Shown: one piece after another, positions 7,444-15,621 of the stretch | Numbering within the stretch: position 1 is the stretch's first letter | How the letters are laid out: the number at the start of each line of letters is the position of its first letter | Origin: a virus | Strand: one strand, 5' to 3' | Virus record (IMG/VR): IMGVR_UViG_3300036719_004321 | Location: 1 to 45,068 of that record | Length of the DNA: 45,068 nucleotides | Made by a program: the position numbers and the translations under genes | The notes under the pieces: generated by a model | The model's database searches: none | What the model was told of the DNA's origin: nothing | Seen by the model: only the letters and a program-made list of their open reading frames with translations

Positions 7444-7983
7444 ATGACTAACTGCTTTGTTTTTATTTGCCTGTCGTGGCTGGCTGCGGATTTCCTCGCA
7501 GGCTTTTTTCATTGGTGGGAGGATACTTACCTAACCCAAAGCGACTCGTTTATCGGTCGGCTGATTGGTGGGCCGAACCAGTTGCATCATGCTAATCAAT
7601 ATGCGTTTCTCAAGGGATCGTACTGGGAGCGAAACTACACCACGATCGTCCCAAGCTTTGCTGCAATGCTATTCTGCTTGGCTTTCGAGCCATTGCGCGA
7701 CGGATGGCTGACTATGCTGTTTGTTTCCCAGGCAAACCAAATTCACGCCCTTGCGCACAGCAAAAGTAGGAACGGATGGTTGGTTGTGATGATGCAGCGT
7801 TTGTGCATTTTCCAGAGCCCAAAACATCACTCGGAGCATCATAGGAATCCGTTTCATGTTCGGTATTGCGTGATGACTCCGATTCTCAATCCAGTGCTCG
7901 ATGCAATCTACTTCTGGAGAATGCTCGAGATTTTTGTACTTGCCTGCTTTTGGATTCCGCCGAGAGCAAATCACCAAACGTAG
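7444..7983 (+). CDS. CarF/TMEM189-type lipid desaturase domain protein
   Basis: 179 residues, membrane-rich, carrying the histidine signature of the plasmanylethanolamine desaturase family (CarF/TMEM189, PF10520): FFHWWED (His23, Asp27), GGPNQLHHANQ (His48, His49), ANQIHALAH (His101, His105) and SPKHHSEHHRNPF (His128, 129, 132, 133), then the downstream RYCVMTPILNPVLD. In characterised members these His residues bind a di-iron centre that introduces the vinyl-ether bond of plasmalogens; CarF also acts in light/singlet-oxygen signalling in myxobacteria. The protein is shorter than human TMEM189 but spans the core. It is last in the cassette, directly before the right repeat, and probably alters host membrane lipid during infection or lysogeny (inference). 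Confidence 0.85.
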   Translation: MTNCFVFICLSWLAADFLAGFFHWWEDTYLTQSDSFIGRLIGGPNQLHHANQYAFLKGSYWERNYTTIVPSFAAMLFCLAFEPLRDGWLTMLFVSQANQIHALAHSKSRNGWLVVMMQRLCIFQSPKHHSEHHRNPFHVRYCVMTPILNPVLDAIYFWRMLEIFVLACFWIPPRANHQT

Positions 7984-8004
7984 TCGGACTGGATCATTCC
8001 AACA

Positions 8005-8041
8005 GTGGAAATAAGCGGACAAATCCGGCCACTAACGGACA
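8005..8041 (+). repeat. 37-nt direct repeat, right copy
   Basis: Matches 4238-4274 with three mismatches. Here it is intergenic, 21 nt after the desaturase stop and 81 nt before the next start. The left copy is coding (3' end of the HTH gene); this one has an in-frame TAA early in the same frame, so it looks like a decayed duplicate of that gene end. Confidence 0.85.
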
Positions 8042-8121
8042 ACGTCGAAACTTGGACAGTGAGGTGTGGCGGATGAGGTTACCATTGCGGTGGACCTGAT
8101 CACACCAACATCAACCCCAAA

Positions 8122-8403
8122 ATGGACTCGCGCGATATGCCACTTCTTGCTACCGACGTTGACCGCCATCGCATCGCTTGCCAAGCCTTTGAATCCAAAG
8201 GAGGACGCGATCGGAGCCAATTCACCAATTCCGTTCGGATGCGGTTGGCTGGCTTCGAGGACCACGAGGAAGCCGTTTTGCATTGCCAAGCGATGTTTGA
8301 CCATTGGGTCTCTGATGGCGTCGTTGAGCCATCTACCTTGACTTCCGTGCTGTCTCGAGAGTCTGTTGTCGGATGGCCATTGGACACGGAGGCGCAGGCA
8401 TAG
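8122..8403 (+). CDS. Hypothetical small protein (uncertain)
   Basis: 93 residues with no recognised motif. It ends 1 nt before the start of the next gene, fitting the tight packing of the structural operon, and its composition (acidic C-terminal part) is reasonable. However, two other reading frames across 8066-8341 and the minus strand are also open, and no clear Shine-Dalgarno precedes the ATG. The assignment of frame is therefore tentative. Nothing else is recognised in 7984-8404 apart from the right copy of the direct repeat. Confidence 0.4.
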   Translation: MDSRDMPLLATDVDRHRIACQAFESKGGRDRSQFTNSVRMRLAGFEDHEEAVLHCQAMFDHWVSDGVVEPSTLTSVLSRESVVGWPLDTEAQA

Positions 8404-8404
8404 C

Positions 8405-8755
8405 ATGCCACTGCCAGCGATCCGAAACCTGACAATAGGCCAGAATATCGATTGGTCCGAAACCTTCGACATTCGCGTTGATGACGTTGCAATGAACCTT
8501 GCTGGGTACTCCATCGTTGGAAAGGTTCGGAAAGGTGAAGACGTTTCATCGGCGCTGATGTTCTCGTTTGCATTCGGGATTTCTGGAACCGTAGTGACCA
8601 TGTCCGTAGCTGCAAGTGTGACGGCAGTAATCGACCTCTCAAACGAACCAGCGGACGCGCAGTACTTCTATGACGTCACGCTAATAGATCCTTCAACGAA
8701 GAGAACGAAAATCTTAAAAGGTCGTGTTACGCTGGAACGGACGGTAAGTACATGA
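8405..8755 (+). CDS. Phage virion-associated beta-sandwich-like protein
   Basis: 116 residues. [49 protein letters not shown] and [13 protein letters not shown] follow the pattern of small phage proteins that sit next to tail fibres (a beta-rich domain beginning with a D-W-x-x-T-F motif). The start at 8405 follows the previous stop immediately; an in-frame ATG at 8366 would overlap that gene. The end overlaps the collagen-like fibre start by 4 nt (ATGA), which supports a fibre or baseplate accessory role. Confidence 0.65.
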   Translation: MPLPAIRNLTIGQNIDWSETFDIRVDDVAMNLAGYSIVGKVRKGEDVSSALMFSFAFGISGTVVTMSVAASVTAVIDLSNEPADAQYFYDVTLIDPSTKRTKILKGRVTLERTVST

Positions 8756-9834
8756 CCACGTTCTCAATCCACTACTCGGCAGCGCCAACGCGGTATTCGA
8801 TTCACTTCGCCAAAGGGACGGGTCCGCAAGGTCCGGCGGGCGGAGGCGGAGAAGGCGGGTCTCTGACCGTCCGAGAAGTCGACAACAATCCCACAGGCAC
8901 GGCCACCGAGTTGGTGTTTCCCAATGGCACCCTATCGTTCGCCGGAACCGTGGTAACGATCACAGGGTTGACGGGGGCCACCGGTGCCACGGGCGCCCAG
9001 GGCCCAACAGGCCCGACCGGGCCGACAGGTGCAGCCGGGGCCGCGGGATCCGCCGCCACGATTACCGTGGGCACCGTATCGACCGGGGCCGCTGGTTCGA
9101 CTGCGACAATCACCAACATTGGCACCTCGAGTGCCGCCGTTTTCAACTTCGCGATTCCTCGGGGAGACACCGGGGCGACAGGTGCAACGGGAGCCACTGG
9201 CCCACAAGGCCCAGCGGGTGCGACCGGTCCTGCAGGCGCGACAGGACCGCAGGGTCCAGCGGGTGCGACGGGATTCACTGGGGCGACCGGTCCCCAGGGG
9301 CCGACGGGTGCCGCAGGGCCCAACAGCGTGTCGAGCTCCACTACGACGACCCTTGCAGGGTTGTTGGCCGGCAACGGATCCGTTGTCAGTGTCGCGACCC
9401 TCGGGGCGGGTTTGCAGTTTGCAGATGGGCAGTTGTCCGCCTCGGGCGTTGTTTTAACCACCACGGCCCAGAGCGTCGCAGGCGTCAAGACGTTCACCGA
9501 TGCGTTGGATCTGGCCCCCGAGGCATTAGCCGACGCGGAAACCATCACGGTCGATGCCGCAGCGGCCAACAAATTCGACGTGACACTAGGCGGAAACCGG
9601 ACGATTGCCAACCCGACGAATCCCTCCGATGGACGCGTGATAATTTTCCGGTTGCGTCAGGATGCGACCGGTTCCCGCGTTGTGACCTGGGGCAGTGACT
9701 ACCGATTTCGTGGCGACCTGGCATCCGCCAGCGTGACGTTGAGCACATCGCCCACGGTCGTCGACCGCGTTGCGTTCGAATACGTCGGAGTTGATGCCAA
9801 ATGGGATTGCATTTCATTTATCAAGGGGAGTTAA
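8752..9834 (+). CDS. Collagen-like tail fibre protein
   Basis: 360 residues. Two blocks of Gly-X-Y triplets (about residues 75-100 and 139-190, rich in GPTGPTG, GATGATG and GPQGPAG) flank a short non-collagen insert; a third short block is near residue 25. The C-terminal ~140 residues are a beta-rich globular domain ([19 protein letters not shown], then [12 protein letters not shown], and a terminal head DAKWDCISF). This is the architecture of phage fibres with collagen-like shafts, trimeric and host-recognising. The DNA is GC-rich compared with its neighbours because of the Gly/Pro codons. Confidence 0.85.
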   Translation: MTTFSIHYSAAPTRYSIHFAKGTGPQGPAGGGGEGGSLTVREVDNNPTGTATELVFPNGTLSFAGTVVTITGLTGATGATGAQGPTGPTGPTGAAGAAGSAATITVGTVSTGAAGSTATITNIGTSSAAVFNFAIPRGDTGATGATGATGPQGPAGATGPAGATGPQGPAGATGFTGATGPQGPTGAAGPNSVSSSTTTTLAGLLAGNGSVVSVATLGAGLQFADGQLSASGVVLTTTAQSVAGVKTFTDALDLAPEALADAETITVDAAAANKFDVTLGGNRTIANPTNPSDGRVIIFRLRQDATGSRVVTWGSDYRFRGDLASASVTLSTSPTVVDRVAFEYVGVDAKWDCISFIKGS

Positions 9835-9838
9835 AACC

Positions 9839-10303
9839 GTGCACGCCGACAAACTACGCGGCATTATTCAGGCCGACGACCAAGCGTTGGCGCATTACAT
9901 GGCCCGCCAATTTGCGGATTGTGCCTTACGTGTCAATGCGATCGCACCGCCCAAGCCTACAATCTGCCGATTGAGCCGTTTGGGAATCATTTCTCTCCAT
10001 CGCGAGAATGCAAATTTAGCACAGAGCGTTTTACAAAAACTGGACGCCGCAGCTCTGGTCAATCCTTTGATTGCGGAGGTGATTGCATGGATGAAACCCG
10101 ATGCGAATCAACTCCCCGATTTCGGGATTGAAGAAATTCGGATTGCCTTGACAGCACCGACAAATTTCAACGGCGTTGGATTAACCGCCGAGGAAGCCGC
10201 ACCGATTTTAGCCGCAGGCGTGGAAGCAGATACCACAACACCCCTAGAAATCGAAACATTGAAGGATCGGGAACAATGGCAACCGTTATACAGCGTAGTT
10301 TAA
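9839..10303 (+). CDS. Fibre-associated hypothetical protein
   Basis: 154 residues from a GTG start with AGGGGAG about 9 nt upstream; an earlier in-frame ATG lies inside the fibre gene and is rejected. The protein is mainly helical and Ala-rich (LAQSVLQKLDAAALVNPLIAEVIAWMKP), then a C-terminal beta region. It overlaps the next gene by 28 nt. Position between fibre and surface proteins suggests a fibre accessory or chaperone; no family recognised. Confidence 0.6.
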   Translation: MHADKLRGIIQADDQALAHYMARQFADCALRVNAIAPPKPTICRLSRLGIISLHRENANLAQSVLQKLDAAALVNPLIAEVIAWMKPDANQLPDFGIEEIRIALTAPTNFNGVGLTAEEAAPILAAGVEADTTTPLEIETLKDREQWQPLYSVV

Positions 10304-10899
10304 GCACGTTTCCTAGCCCCGATTTAATCGTTGGCCAAACATTGGCCAACGATGCGACCCTGGACGCCACAATCGACGCCCGCACCGCCGAAAGCGTGGT
10401 TGTGCACGTCTGGATTGGACGCCGGAATCCCAGCGTTCCAACGCGTGAAATTCGTGTAATGGTACGCCGAACATTGAACGGTGTGGTGAATACCCAGGAC
10501 AGGCGGTTCGACACAACAAACCCAGGCCCAACAACCGCAGCGTCACAAACAACGTTAAGCGCGGCAGCTAGTGCTGGGGCCACGTCAATTACAGTGGCAG
10601 CCGCAGGGACGTTGGCAATTGGGGACGTTATTTGTATAAGCGCGGCCGCAGGTGGAACAGGCACGCACCAATGGGCAGAAATCATTTCCGTGACGGGTGG
10701 AACAACCTTTGGGTTGGCAGCCCCCCTTAAATTGGCGATGGCACAAGGAGACATTGTTGCAAACCTTGGAATCAATACCCAACAGGTAATTGAAGGCGGG
10801 GACCAAATTAACGTGCGAATAAATAACCGTTCAGGCCAGCCCATGGCCGTGCGCGTTGCCGTCGAAATCCGAACAGGTTCGGAGGTAGTTGTCAATTGA
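10276..10899 (+). CDS. Phage structural protein (beta-rich)
   Basis: 207 residues, Ala/Thr/Gly/Ile/Val-rich with alternating beta patterning. The central ASAGATSITVAAAGTLAIGD and then ISVTGGTTFGLAAP is the motif style of phage carboxy-terminal beta repeats found in tail and fibre proteins. AAGGAT lies upstream of the ATG and the stop overlaps the LamG gene start (TTGA). Probably a virion surface component. Confidence 0.6.
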   Translation: MATVIQRSLSTFPSPDLIVGQTLANDATLDATIDARTAESVVVHVWIGRRNPSVPTREIRVMVRRTLNGVVNTQDRRFDTTNPGPTTAASQTTLSAAASAGATSITVAAAGTLAIGDVICISAAAGGTGTHQWAEIISVTGGTTFGLAAPLKLAMAQGDIVANLGINTQQVIEGGDQINVRINNRSGQPMAVRVAVEIRTGSEVVVN

Positions 10900-11669
10900 C
10901 CGCGTACTACGGGCCAGAATGGGAAAGTCTCGCAAGCCGAATGGTCGGTCGTTGGTGTCCTTCGTTTTCCGGCAACACCGGATTGCAATTGCCGGACACG
11001 ATGGGCCGGAATCATGGCACGCTGATTAACTTTTCGAACAACGGCAATGATGCGTATGTTGCGAGTCCTGACAAGTTAGCATTGGATTTCGACGGGTCAA
11101 ATGATTTTTTTGTCGCCACAATTCCGCTCCTTTCAGGGACTCTTTCGTTTTCGGTGTGGGCCAGAGGAGTTCCCGGAAATGCGAGCACTAATTACATAGC
11201 AAGCATACCGGTAGTTAGCTCCGGATCAAATGGGGTCGATTTCAAAAACCCAACAAACGTGCAGGCTAATTTATCGCTAAACGGAACCTTCGTGACGATT
11301 AGCTCTGGTGTCGACATTCGAGGCCCCTGGAGTCACTTGCTTTTGGGGTATCAAAATGGAGTTGCATTCTTTTACGTCAATGGAATTTTGGTAGGCTCTC
11401 AGGCATGGGCGAACGGAGTGAACGCTTTGAGTTCACGAGAGTTAAATCTTGGCAGGTTTGGGACGTTTGGGTCTTATTCTCCGGTGCGACTCGACGACAT
11501 AACTATTTTTAACGCCGCCCTGACCGCCGGCGAAATAAAATTCATCTACGAGCAGGGCCGAGGCGGTGGCATGTTGCGAGAACCACCGAGACGCCGTTCG
11601 TTTTTCGTGCCGACATTGCCGTTACCAGTACGCCGACGTTCGAGCCGATTTCTAGCATTCCCAGGTTGA
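10896..11669 (+). CDS. LamG/concanavalin-A-like lectin-domain surface protein
   Basis: 257 residues from a TTG start with GGAGGT 9 nt upstream. Residues ~25-215 form a LamG/pentraxin-type jelly roll: LPDTMGRNHGTLINF, then LDFDGSNDFF, FSVWARG, WSHLLLGYQNGVAFFYVNG and LDDITIFNAALTAGEIKFIYEQGRGG are standard family phrases. The C-terminal ~35 residues are very basic (PPRRRSFF, PVRRRSSRF). Such domains bind glycans, so a receptor-binding or capsid-decorating role is likely. Confidence 0.8.
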   Translation: MTAYYGPEWESLASRMVGRWCPSFSGNTGLQLPDTMGRNHGTLINFSNNGNDAYVASPDKLALDFDGSNDFFVATIPLLSGTLSFSVWARGVPGNASTNYIASIPVVSSGSNGVDFKNPTNVQANLSLNGTFVTISSGVDIRGPWSHLLLGYQNGVAFFYVNGILVGSQAWANGVNALSSRELNLGRFGTFGSYSPVRLDDITIFNAALTAGEIKFIYEQGRGGGMLREPPRRRSFFVPTLPLPVRRRSSRFLAFPG

Positions 11670-11741
11670 TAGGTTGAGCCATGCAAATTCGAGCCAGGTT
11701 TCAAAACTTATTTTAAAAACGCAAAACGCGAAATTTAACCA

Positions 11742-12143
11742 GTGAACAAAATCGACATAGATTCGGACAAAGAACGATGGTTGAACGCGATCGCGAAGAA
11801 CGCGGGGATGGTCACGGCCATTGCCAAGGAACTGGGTGTCAATCGCAAGACCGTGGCGAAGTATCGCAAGGAAGTCGAATGGGTGGGCGATGCTTTTGAT
11901 GAGGTTGAGGCCAAAGCGCTTGACGATGCGGAGCAGACCATCCAAAAAGCGATCAGGACAAACGCAAAGGTTGCGGGTTGGTACCTCGATCGCAAAGGCA
12001 GGGACCGAGGGTACGGAAAGGAAGTCCGGGTAAAAACCGAAATGACCGGTCGATTGATCATCAAGTTACCGGACAACAATCGACGCTTGCCATCGACTCC
12101 GAGACCGCCAACGGAAGAGGTACAGGCCGATGGTAGCGAGTAA
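11742..12143 (+). CDS. Candidate small terminase subunit (HTH)
   Basis: 133 residues from a GTG start. Residues ~18-47 contain an HTH (AGMVTAIAKELGVNRKTVAKYRKEV), followed by a helical oligomerisation region and a basic/proline C-terminus (KLPDNNRRLPSTPRPPTEE). It overlaps the large terminase gene by 14 nt, the usual TerS-TerL arrangement. Small terminases bind pac/cos DNA through an N-terminal HTH. The 72 nt upstream are AT-rich and show no clear Shine-Dalgarno, so the start is less certain than the identity. Confidence 0.7.
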   Translation: MNKIDIDSDKERWLNAIAKNAGMVTAIAKELGVNRKTVAKYRKEVEWVGDAFDEVEAKALDDAEQTIQKAIRTNAKVAGWYLDRKGRDRGYGKEVRVKTEMTGRLIIKLPDNNRRLPSTPRPPTEEVQADGSE

Positions 12144-13623
12144 CCTCGACACGATCCTAGAACCGAACCCAGGACCGCAAACCGATTGCTTTGAATCGGA
12201 GGCCGATATTGTCATTTATGGCGGCAGCGCCGGAGGTGGCAAGTCTTGGACTATAGTTCACGATCCATTGCGATACGTGGACTTGCCAGGGTTCCGAGCA
12301 ATCATCTTTCGACGGACCTATCCGGAGCTAACGGGGCAGGGCGGATTGTGGGACGAATGCCAACCGAGCTATCGAGCCCTTGGCGCTAGTCTTCGAGACA
12401 TTCCACACCTGGACGCGGAATTCGAATCTGGTGCACGGATTAAGTTGTCGCATTTGCAGCATGAAAAGGACAAGTATTCGCATCAGGGCTTGCAGTACGC
12501 TTTTGTCGGGTTCGACGAGTTGACGCACTTTACCGAGACCATGTTTTTCTACATGTTGTCTCGATTGCGGACTACATGCGGAATCCGTCCATACGTGCGT
12601 TGCACTTGCAACCCAAAGCCAGGCTGGGTTGCTGACCTCCTTGCTTGGTGGATCGGCGAGGACGGCTACGCAATTCAAGATCGCATTGGGAAGCTTCGAT
12701 ACTTCTATCGCGACTCCGAAGGGATCTTACATTGGTCCGACTCGAAGCAAGAATTGATCGAGGAATTCGATGACATCGACGAAAACGACATCATGTCGGT
12801 CACGTTCATCCGGGCGACGCTCGATGACAACCCCAAACTGCTCGAACGGGATCCGGGCTACAAAGGGCGGTTGAAAGCCCAATCCAAAATAGAGCGAGCC
12901 AGATTATTAGACGGCAACTGGAATGTCGCCGAAGGAACACAAATCGATTCAGCTTGGGTTCGTAGATACGTTTGCAACCAAGCTGAGTTCCACATCACTT
13001 TTCAAGATCACTTCTACAGGATCCCTTTCGCCAAGTGCCAACGCTTTGCCACGATCGACACGGCTGGAACATCTAAGGAAAAGGCAGCGGTAACGCGTGG
13101 CAAGCAACCATCTTGGAGTATCTGCGCGGTATGGGATCACCTGCCCCATTTGGTCATGCCGGTTGGGGACCGAAAGGTGATTCTCTCGGAGCTGCTGTTC
13201 CTGCGATACGTTTGGCGTGGGCAAGTAGATTGGAGCAGGCTGGTAGCTGGCGTAGACGATACGCTCGCAGCATGGGAAGTGCCAAAGGCATACGTCGAGA
13301 ATGCTCACTTCGGGCCGGTACTTGCAAAAGAGGTAACCGCGTGCAAGGTGGAGCTTGTGGGCCCGTGCATTCCAGGCATGGGAGACAACTGGGAAGGGGC
13401 TAAGCTAGAACGTGCGGTCGCTTCCAAAATGCTCGCTCGTTGGGAGCATGGAAAGATATTCGTCCCCCTCGAACAATCCGATTGGCTCAAAGCGTACTTG
13501 CGAGTACTTTTAGGCTGGACTGGCAAGCCGGACGAACCAAACGACGACATTGACGTGACCTCCTACGCCGCCTACGTCTCGAAGCGATCGAGCGCGGCAT
13601 GGGGGGGAGTTATCAAAACGTGA
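12130..13623 (+). CDS. terL: Terminase large subunit
   Basis: 497 residues. The ATPase domain has Walker A GGSAGGGKSW (31-40), an adenine-type RRTYPEL motif (~61-67) and Walker B FVGFDE (125-130) followed by LTHF; TCNPKPGW (~155-162) is the coupling motif of terminases. The C-terminal RNase H-like nuclease has acidic positions in RFATIDTAG (~312), DDTLAAW (~376) and DDIDVTSYAAY (~475). It packages DNA into the prohead. The Mu-gp28/P-loop subtype fits the Mu-like head genes downstream. Stop overlaps the next GTG by 4 nt. Confidence 0.95.
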   Translation: MVASNLDTILEPNPGPQTDCFESEADIVIYGGSAGGGKSWTIVHDPLRYVDLPGFRAIIFRRTYPELTGQGGLWDECQPSYRALGASLRDIPHLDAEFESGARIKLSHLQHEKDKYSHQGLQYAFVGFDELTHFTETMFFYMLSRLRTTCGIRPYVRCTCNPKPGWVADLLAWWIGEDGYAIQDRIGKLRYFYRDSEGILHWSDSKQELIEEFDDIDENDIMSVTFIRATLDDNPKLLERDPGYKGRLKAQSKIERARLLDGNWNVAEGTQIDSAWVRRYVCNQAEFHITFQDHFYRIPFAKCQRFATIDTAGTSKEKAAVTRGKQPSWSICAVWDHLPHLVMPVGDRKVILSELLFLRYVWRGQVDWSRLVAGVDDTLAAWEVPKAYVENAHFGPVLAKEVTACKVELVGPCIPGMGDNWEGAKLERAVASKMLARWEHGKIFVPLEQSDWLKAYLRVLLGWTGKPDEPNDDIDVTSYAAYVSKRSSAAWGGVIKT

Positions 13624-14063
13624 GAAACAAAATGAGCAGCGCACCACACGGAAAAAGCCAAGCGAACCTCGTTGGAGACATCGAGACGCATGCAACTGAC
13701 CCGATTCTAAACCAAGCGACGGTTGCGTCGGTTCTCGGTGTGCATAAAAGTACGGTGCACCGATGGCTCGAAACCGGTGCGATGCTTGCGGTTCGGAATC
13801 CGAAGGGCATCCTGAAGGTACGCAAAAGTACCGTTTTGAATTTTGTTCGTTCTTCCAAATGGGGCGACGACAAAGCGGTTATTGAAACATTGGAAGGGAT
13901 CGAGGACGAAGAGGTTTCGCAATCCGTAACGGTCGACCCGGTCGACGAAACAAACAGAACTGAGGAGCTGGTAAGCGATGGCAATACGCAGATGGTTGGG
14001 GACAGTGGCAGCGGTCAAGCAAGTAACGACAATCACCATCGGCGGAACAATCGCCATCGGTAA
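13620..14063 (+). CDS. HTH protein downstream of terminase
   Basis: 147 residues. NQATVASVLGVHKSTVHRWLETGAML is an excisionase-type HTH, followed by VRKSTVLNFVRSSK and an acidic C-terminal half. GTG at 13620 is preferred: it overlaps the terminase stop and a GGGGGAG lies ~10 nt upstream; ATG 13599 and 13632 are alternatives. Its position suggests a role in packaging-site recognition or late regulation. It overlaps the next gene by 86 nt in another frame, which is unusually long. Confidence 0.65.
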   Translation: MRNKMSSAPHGKSQANLVGDIETHATDPILNQATVASVLGVHKSTVHRWLETGAMLAVRNPKGILKVRKSTVLNFVRSSKWGDDKAVIETLEGIEDEEVSQSVTVDPVDETNRTEELVSDGNTQMVGDSGSGQASNDNHHRRNNRHR

Positions 14064-15138
14064 CACGTTGACGTTCACGGTAGGGTTTGCTTCGCTCCCT
14101 ATCGTGATGACGGGGGCTACGACGGCACTAGCGGCAACGCAAATCACGGACGCATTGAACGCTAGCGGAATCCCCCCTGAGTTCTTAGAGTTCACCTATT
14201 CGGTTGCGGGATCCGTCATAACGGCGACGGCAAAGGTGGCGGGTGTTCCGATCGTAATATCGGGCGTTGTGACAACCGGTTCGGGCACGATCACAATTGC
14301 AACACCAACGGCGGCGACAGGTCCAAACTTTGTCGACGTTGCGGCCAACTGGAGTGGCGCGACTCTTCCCGTGGTTACGGACACCATCGCTATCGAGAGT
14401 GGTCCGCCTATGCTTTATGGACTTGAGACGATCACGGGCTTGATGGCAAGCGTGGTCATCGAGGCGGAAATGTCGGAAGCGATCGGACTGCCAGAAACAA
14501 ACGCGGCTGGCTACCCTGAGTATCGAGCGCAGTACTGGGCGATCAACACCTCGGCATTGACGATCGGCGGCGGTGCCGGGCGATTGTCTCCAAGGATCAA
14601 GCTGAACCTTGGAAGCGTTGCTACTGCGATTGTTATCGAGAAAACTGGGCAGCAATTCGGTGGCGAATGGCCAGTGCAAATCATCGGTGGATCCAACGCG
14701 ACGGCATACATTCTTGGGGGCCAGGTCTCGTTTGCGGGCCGAGCTACCGAAGTTTGTTCTTTGACGTCGTTGAATGTCGCAGAAGGGGCAACGGTTATTT
14801 GTGGTGCAGGGGTCACGCACACAACCATCGATTCCACCGGAAGCCTGCTTTTGGCGAACACGGTCACAACGTTGCGAGTACACGGCGGGACGACGTACCT
14901 CCAAGCGGCGGCGACAACTTTGGTAATCGACGGCGGGACATTGGTCTATCAGGCCTTGAATACTCTTCCGAGTGTTACTGTTGGTCCTGGTACGCTGGAT
15001 CTATCCGACGTCAGACCGCGAACTATCACGTCGTTGACACTCAAGCGAAACGCGACCGTCCGAGACCCCAGAAAGACGGCGACCATCACTACAACCACGA
15101 TCGCGGCGGATTCAACGACCATCACAACATCGGGCTAA
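13978..15138 (+). CDS. Beta-helical virion protein
   Basis: 386 residues, dominated by short Thr/Ile/Val/Gly strands (TITIGGTIAIGNTLTFTV; AESTGS-type turns). From residue ~230 regular rungs (TSLNVAEGATVICGAG, HTTIDSTGSLLLAN, TTLRVHGGTTYLQ, TTLVIDGGTLVYQ) predict a right-handed beta-helix, typical of tailspikes and autotransporter-like adhesins. GAGGAG precedes the ATG. It lies between terminase and head genes rather than near the fibre, so it may be a head decoration or fibre. Catalytic residues of a lyase are not identifiable. Confidence 0.7.
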   Translation: MAIRRWLGTVAAVKQVTTITIGGTIAIGNTLTFTVGFASLPIVMTGATTALAATQITDALNASGIPPEFLEFTYSVAGSVITATAKVAGVPIVISGVVTTGSGTITIATPTAATGPNFVDVAANWSGATLPVVTDTIAIESGPPMLYGLETITGLMASVVIEAEMSEAIGLPETNAAGYPEYRAQYWAINTSALTIGGGAGRLSPRIKLNLGSVATAIVIEKTGQQFGGEWPVQIIGGSNATAYILGGQVSFAGRATEVCSLTSLNVAEGATVICGAGVTHTTIDSTGSLLLANTVTTLRVHGGTTYLQAAATTLVIDGGTLVYQALNTLPSVTVGPGTLDLSDVRPRTITSLTLKRNATVRDPRKTATITTTTIAADSTTITTSG

Positions 15139-15187
15139 CACCAGCGGTAACCGAGTCGCCGCCAAGAGACCCGGAGTTGAGAACTAG

Positions 15188-15532
15188 GTGACCGGCGACT
15201 TTGGTTCACCGCTTTGTTTTGCGAGAATAATGATGGCGATGAGTTTACAGCAGGCATGGGCACATGTTAAGGCATTGTGGCCGAATGCGGAGCGATTGGA
15301 TCGGCACGATGGGAAGACAACGGCTTGCTTTAAAAATGCGACCATCGTGGTTGGTCCGATGTTTTTTTATCACATTGATCCAGGCATTGTGGATTGGCCG
15401 GTGGGGGTATCGAAGTTCGATCCTCAGCAGCAAACGATTGACCATCCGAAGGAAAACGACAATCCAGCCACGAAGGAAGATTACGAAACAATGCACGATT
15501 ACCTGTATCCGAAAAATGATCGCAAGGAATGA
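15188..15532 (+). CDS. Hypothetical small phage protein
   Basis: 114 residues if started at GTG 15188 (GGAG about 10 nt upstream); ATG 15239, beginning MSLQQAWAHVKALWPNAERL, is the alternative and gives a more ordinary N-terminus. An N-terminal amphipathic helix and a short beta hairpin (CFKNATIVVGPMFFYHIDPG) are followed by an acidic, proline-poor tail. Not recognised. The next 89 nt to the protease gene hold only a TTGTTGCG-rich imperfect repeat. Confidence 0.55.
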   Translation: MTGDFGSPLCFARIMMAMSLQQAWAHVKALWPNAERLDRHDGKTTACFKNATIVVGPMFFYHIDPGIVDWPVGVSKFDPQQQTIDHPKENDNPATKEDYETMHDYLYPKNDRKE

Positions 15533-15621
15533 TCGGCCTAACTTGTTGTCATTGTTGCGATTGTTGCGTCCGTTGCATGCGTCGCTAGCGGTTTCTAGAA
15601 AGGCTCTGCATACTTCCATCC

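Noticed and set aside
8032-8601. Minus-strand reading frame of 189 codons across 8032-8601
   Set aside because: It overlaps the convincing plus-strand gene at 8405 and has no ribosome-binding site or coding neighbours on that strand.
8802-9611. Minus-strand Pro/Ala-rich frame opposite the collagen-like fibre
   Set aside because: Mirror of GC-rich Gly-X-Y codons; an expected shadow.
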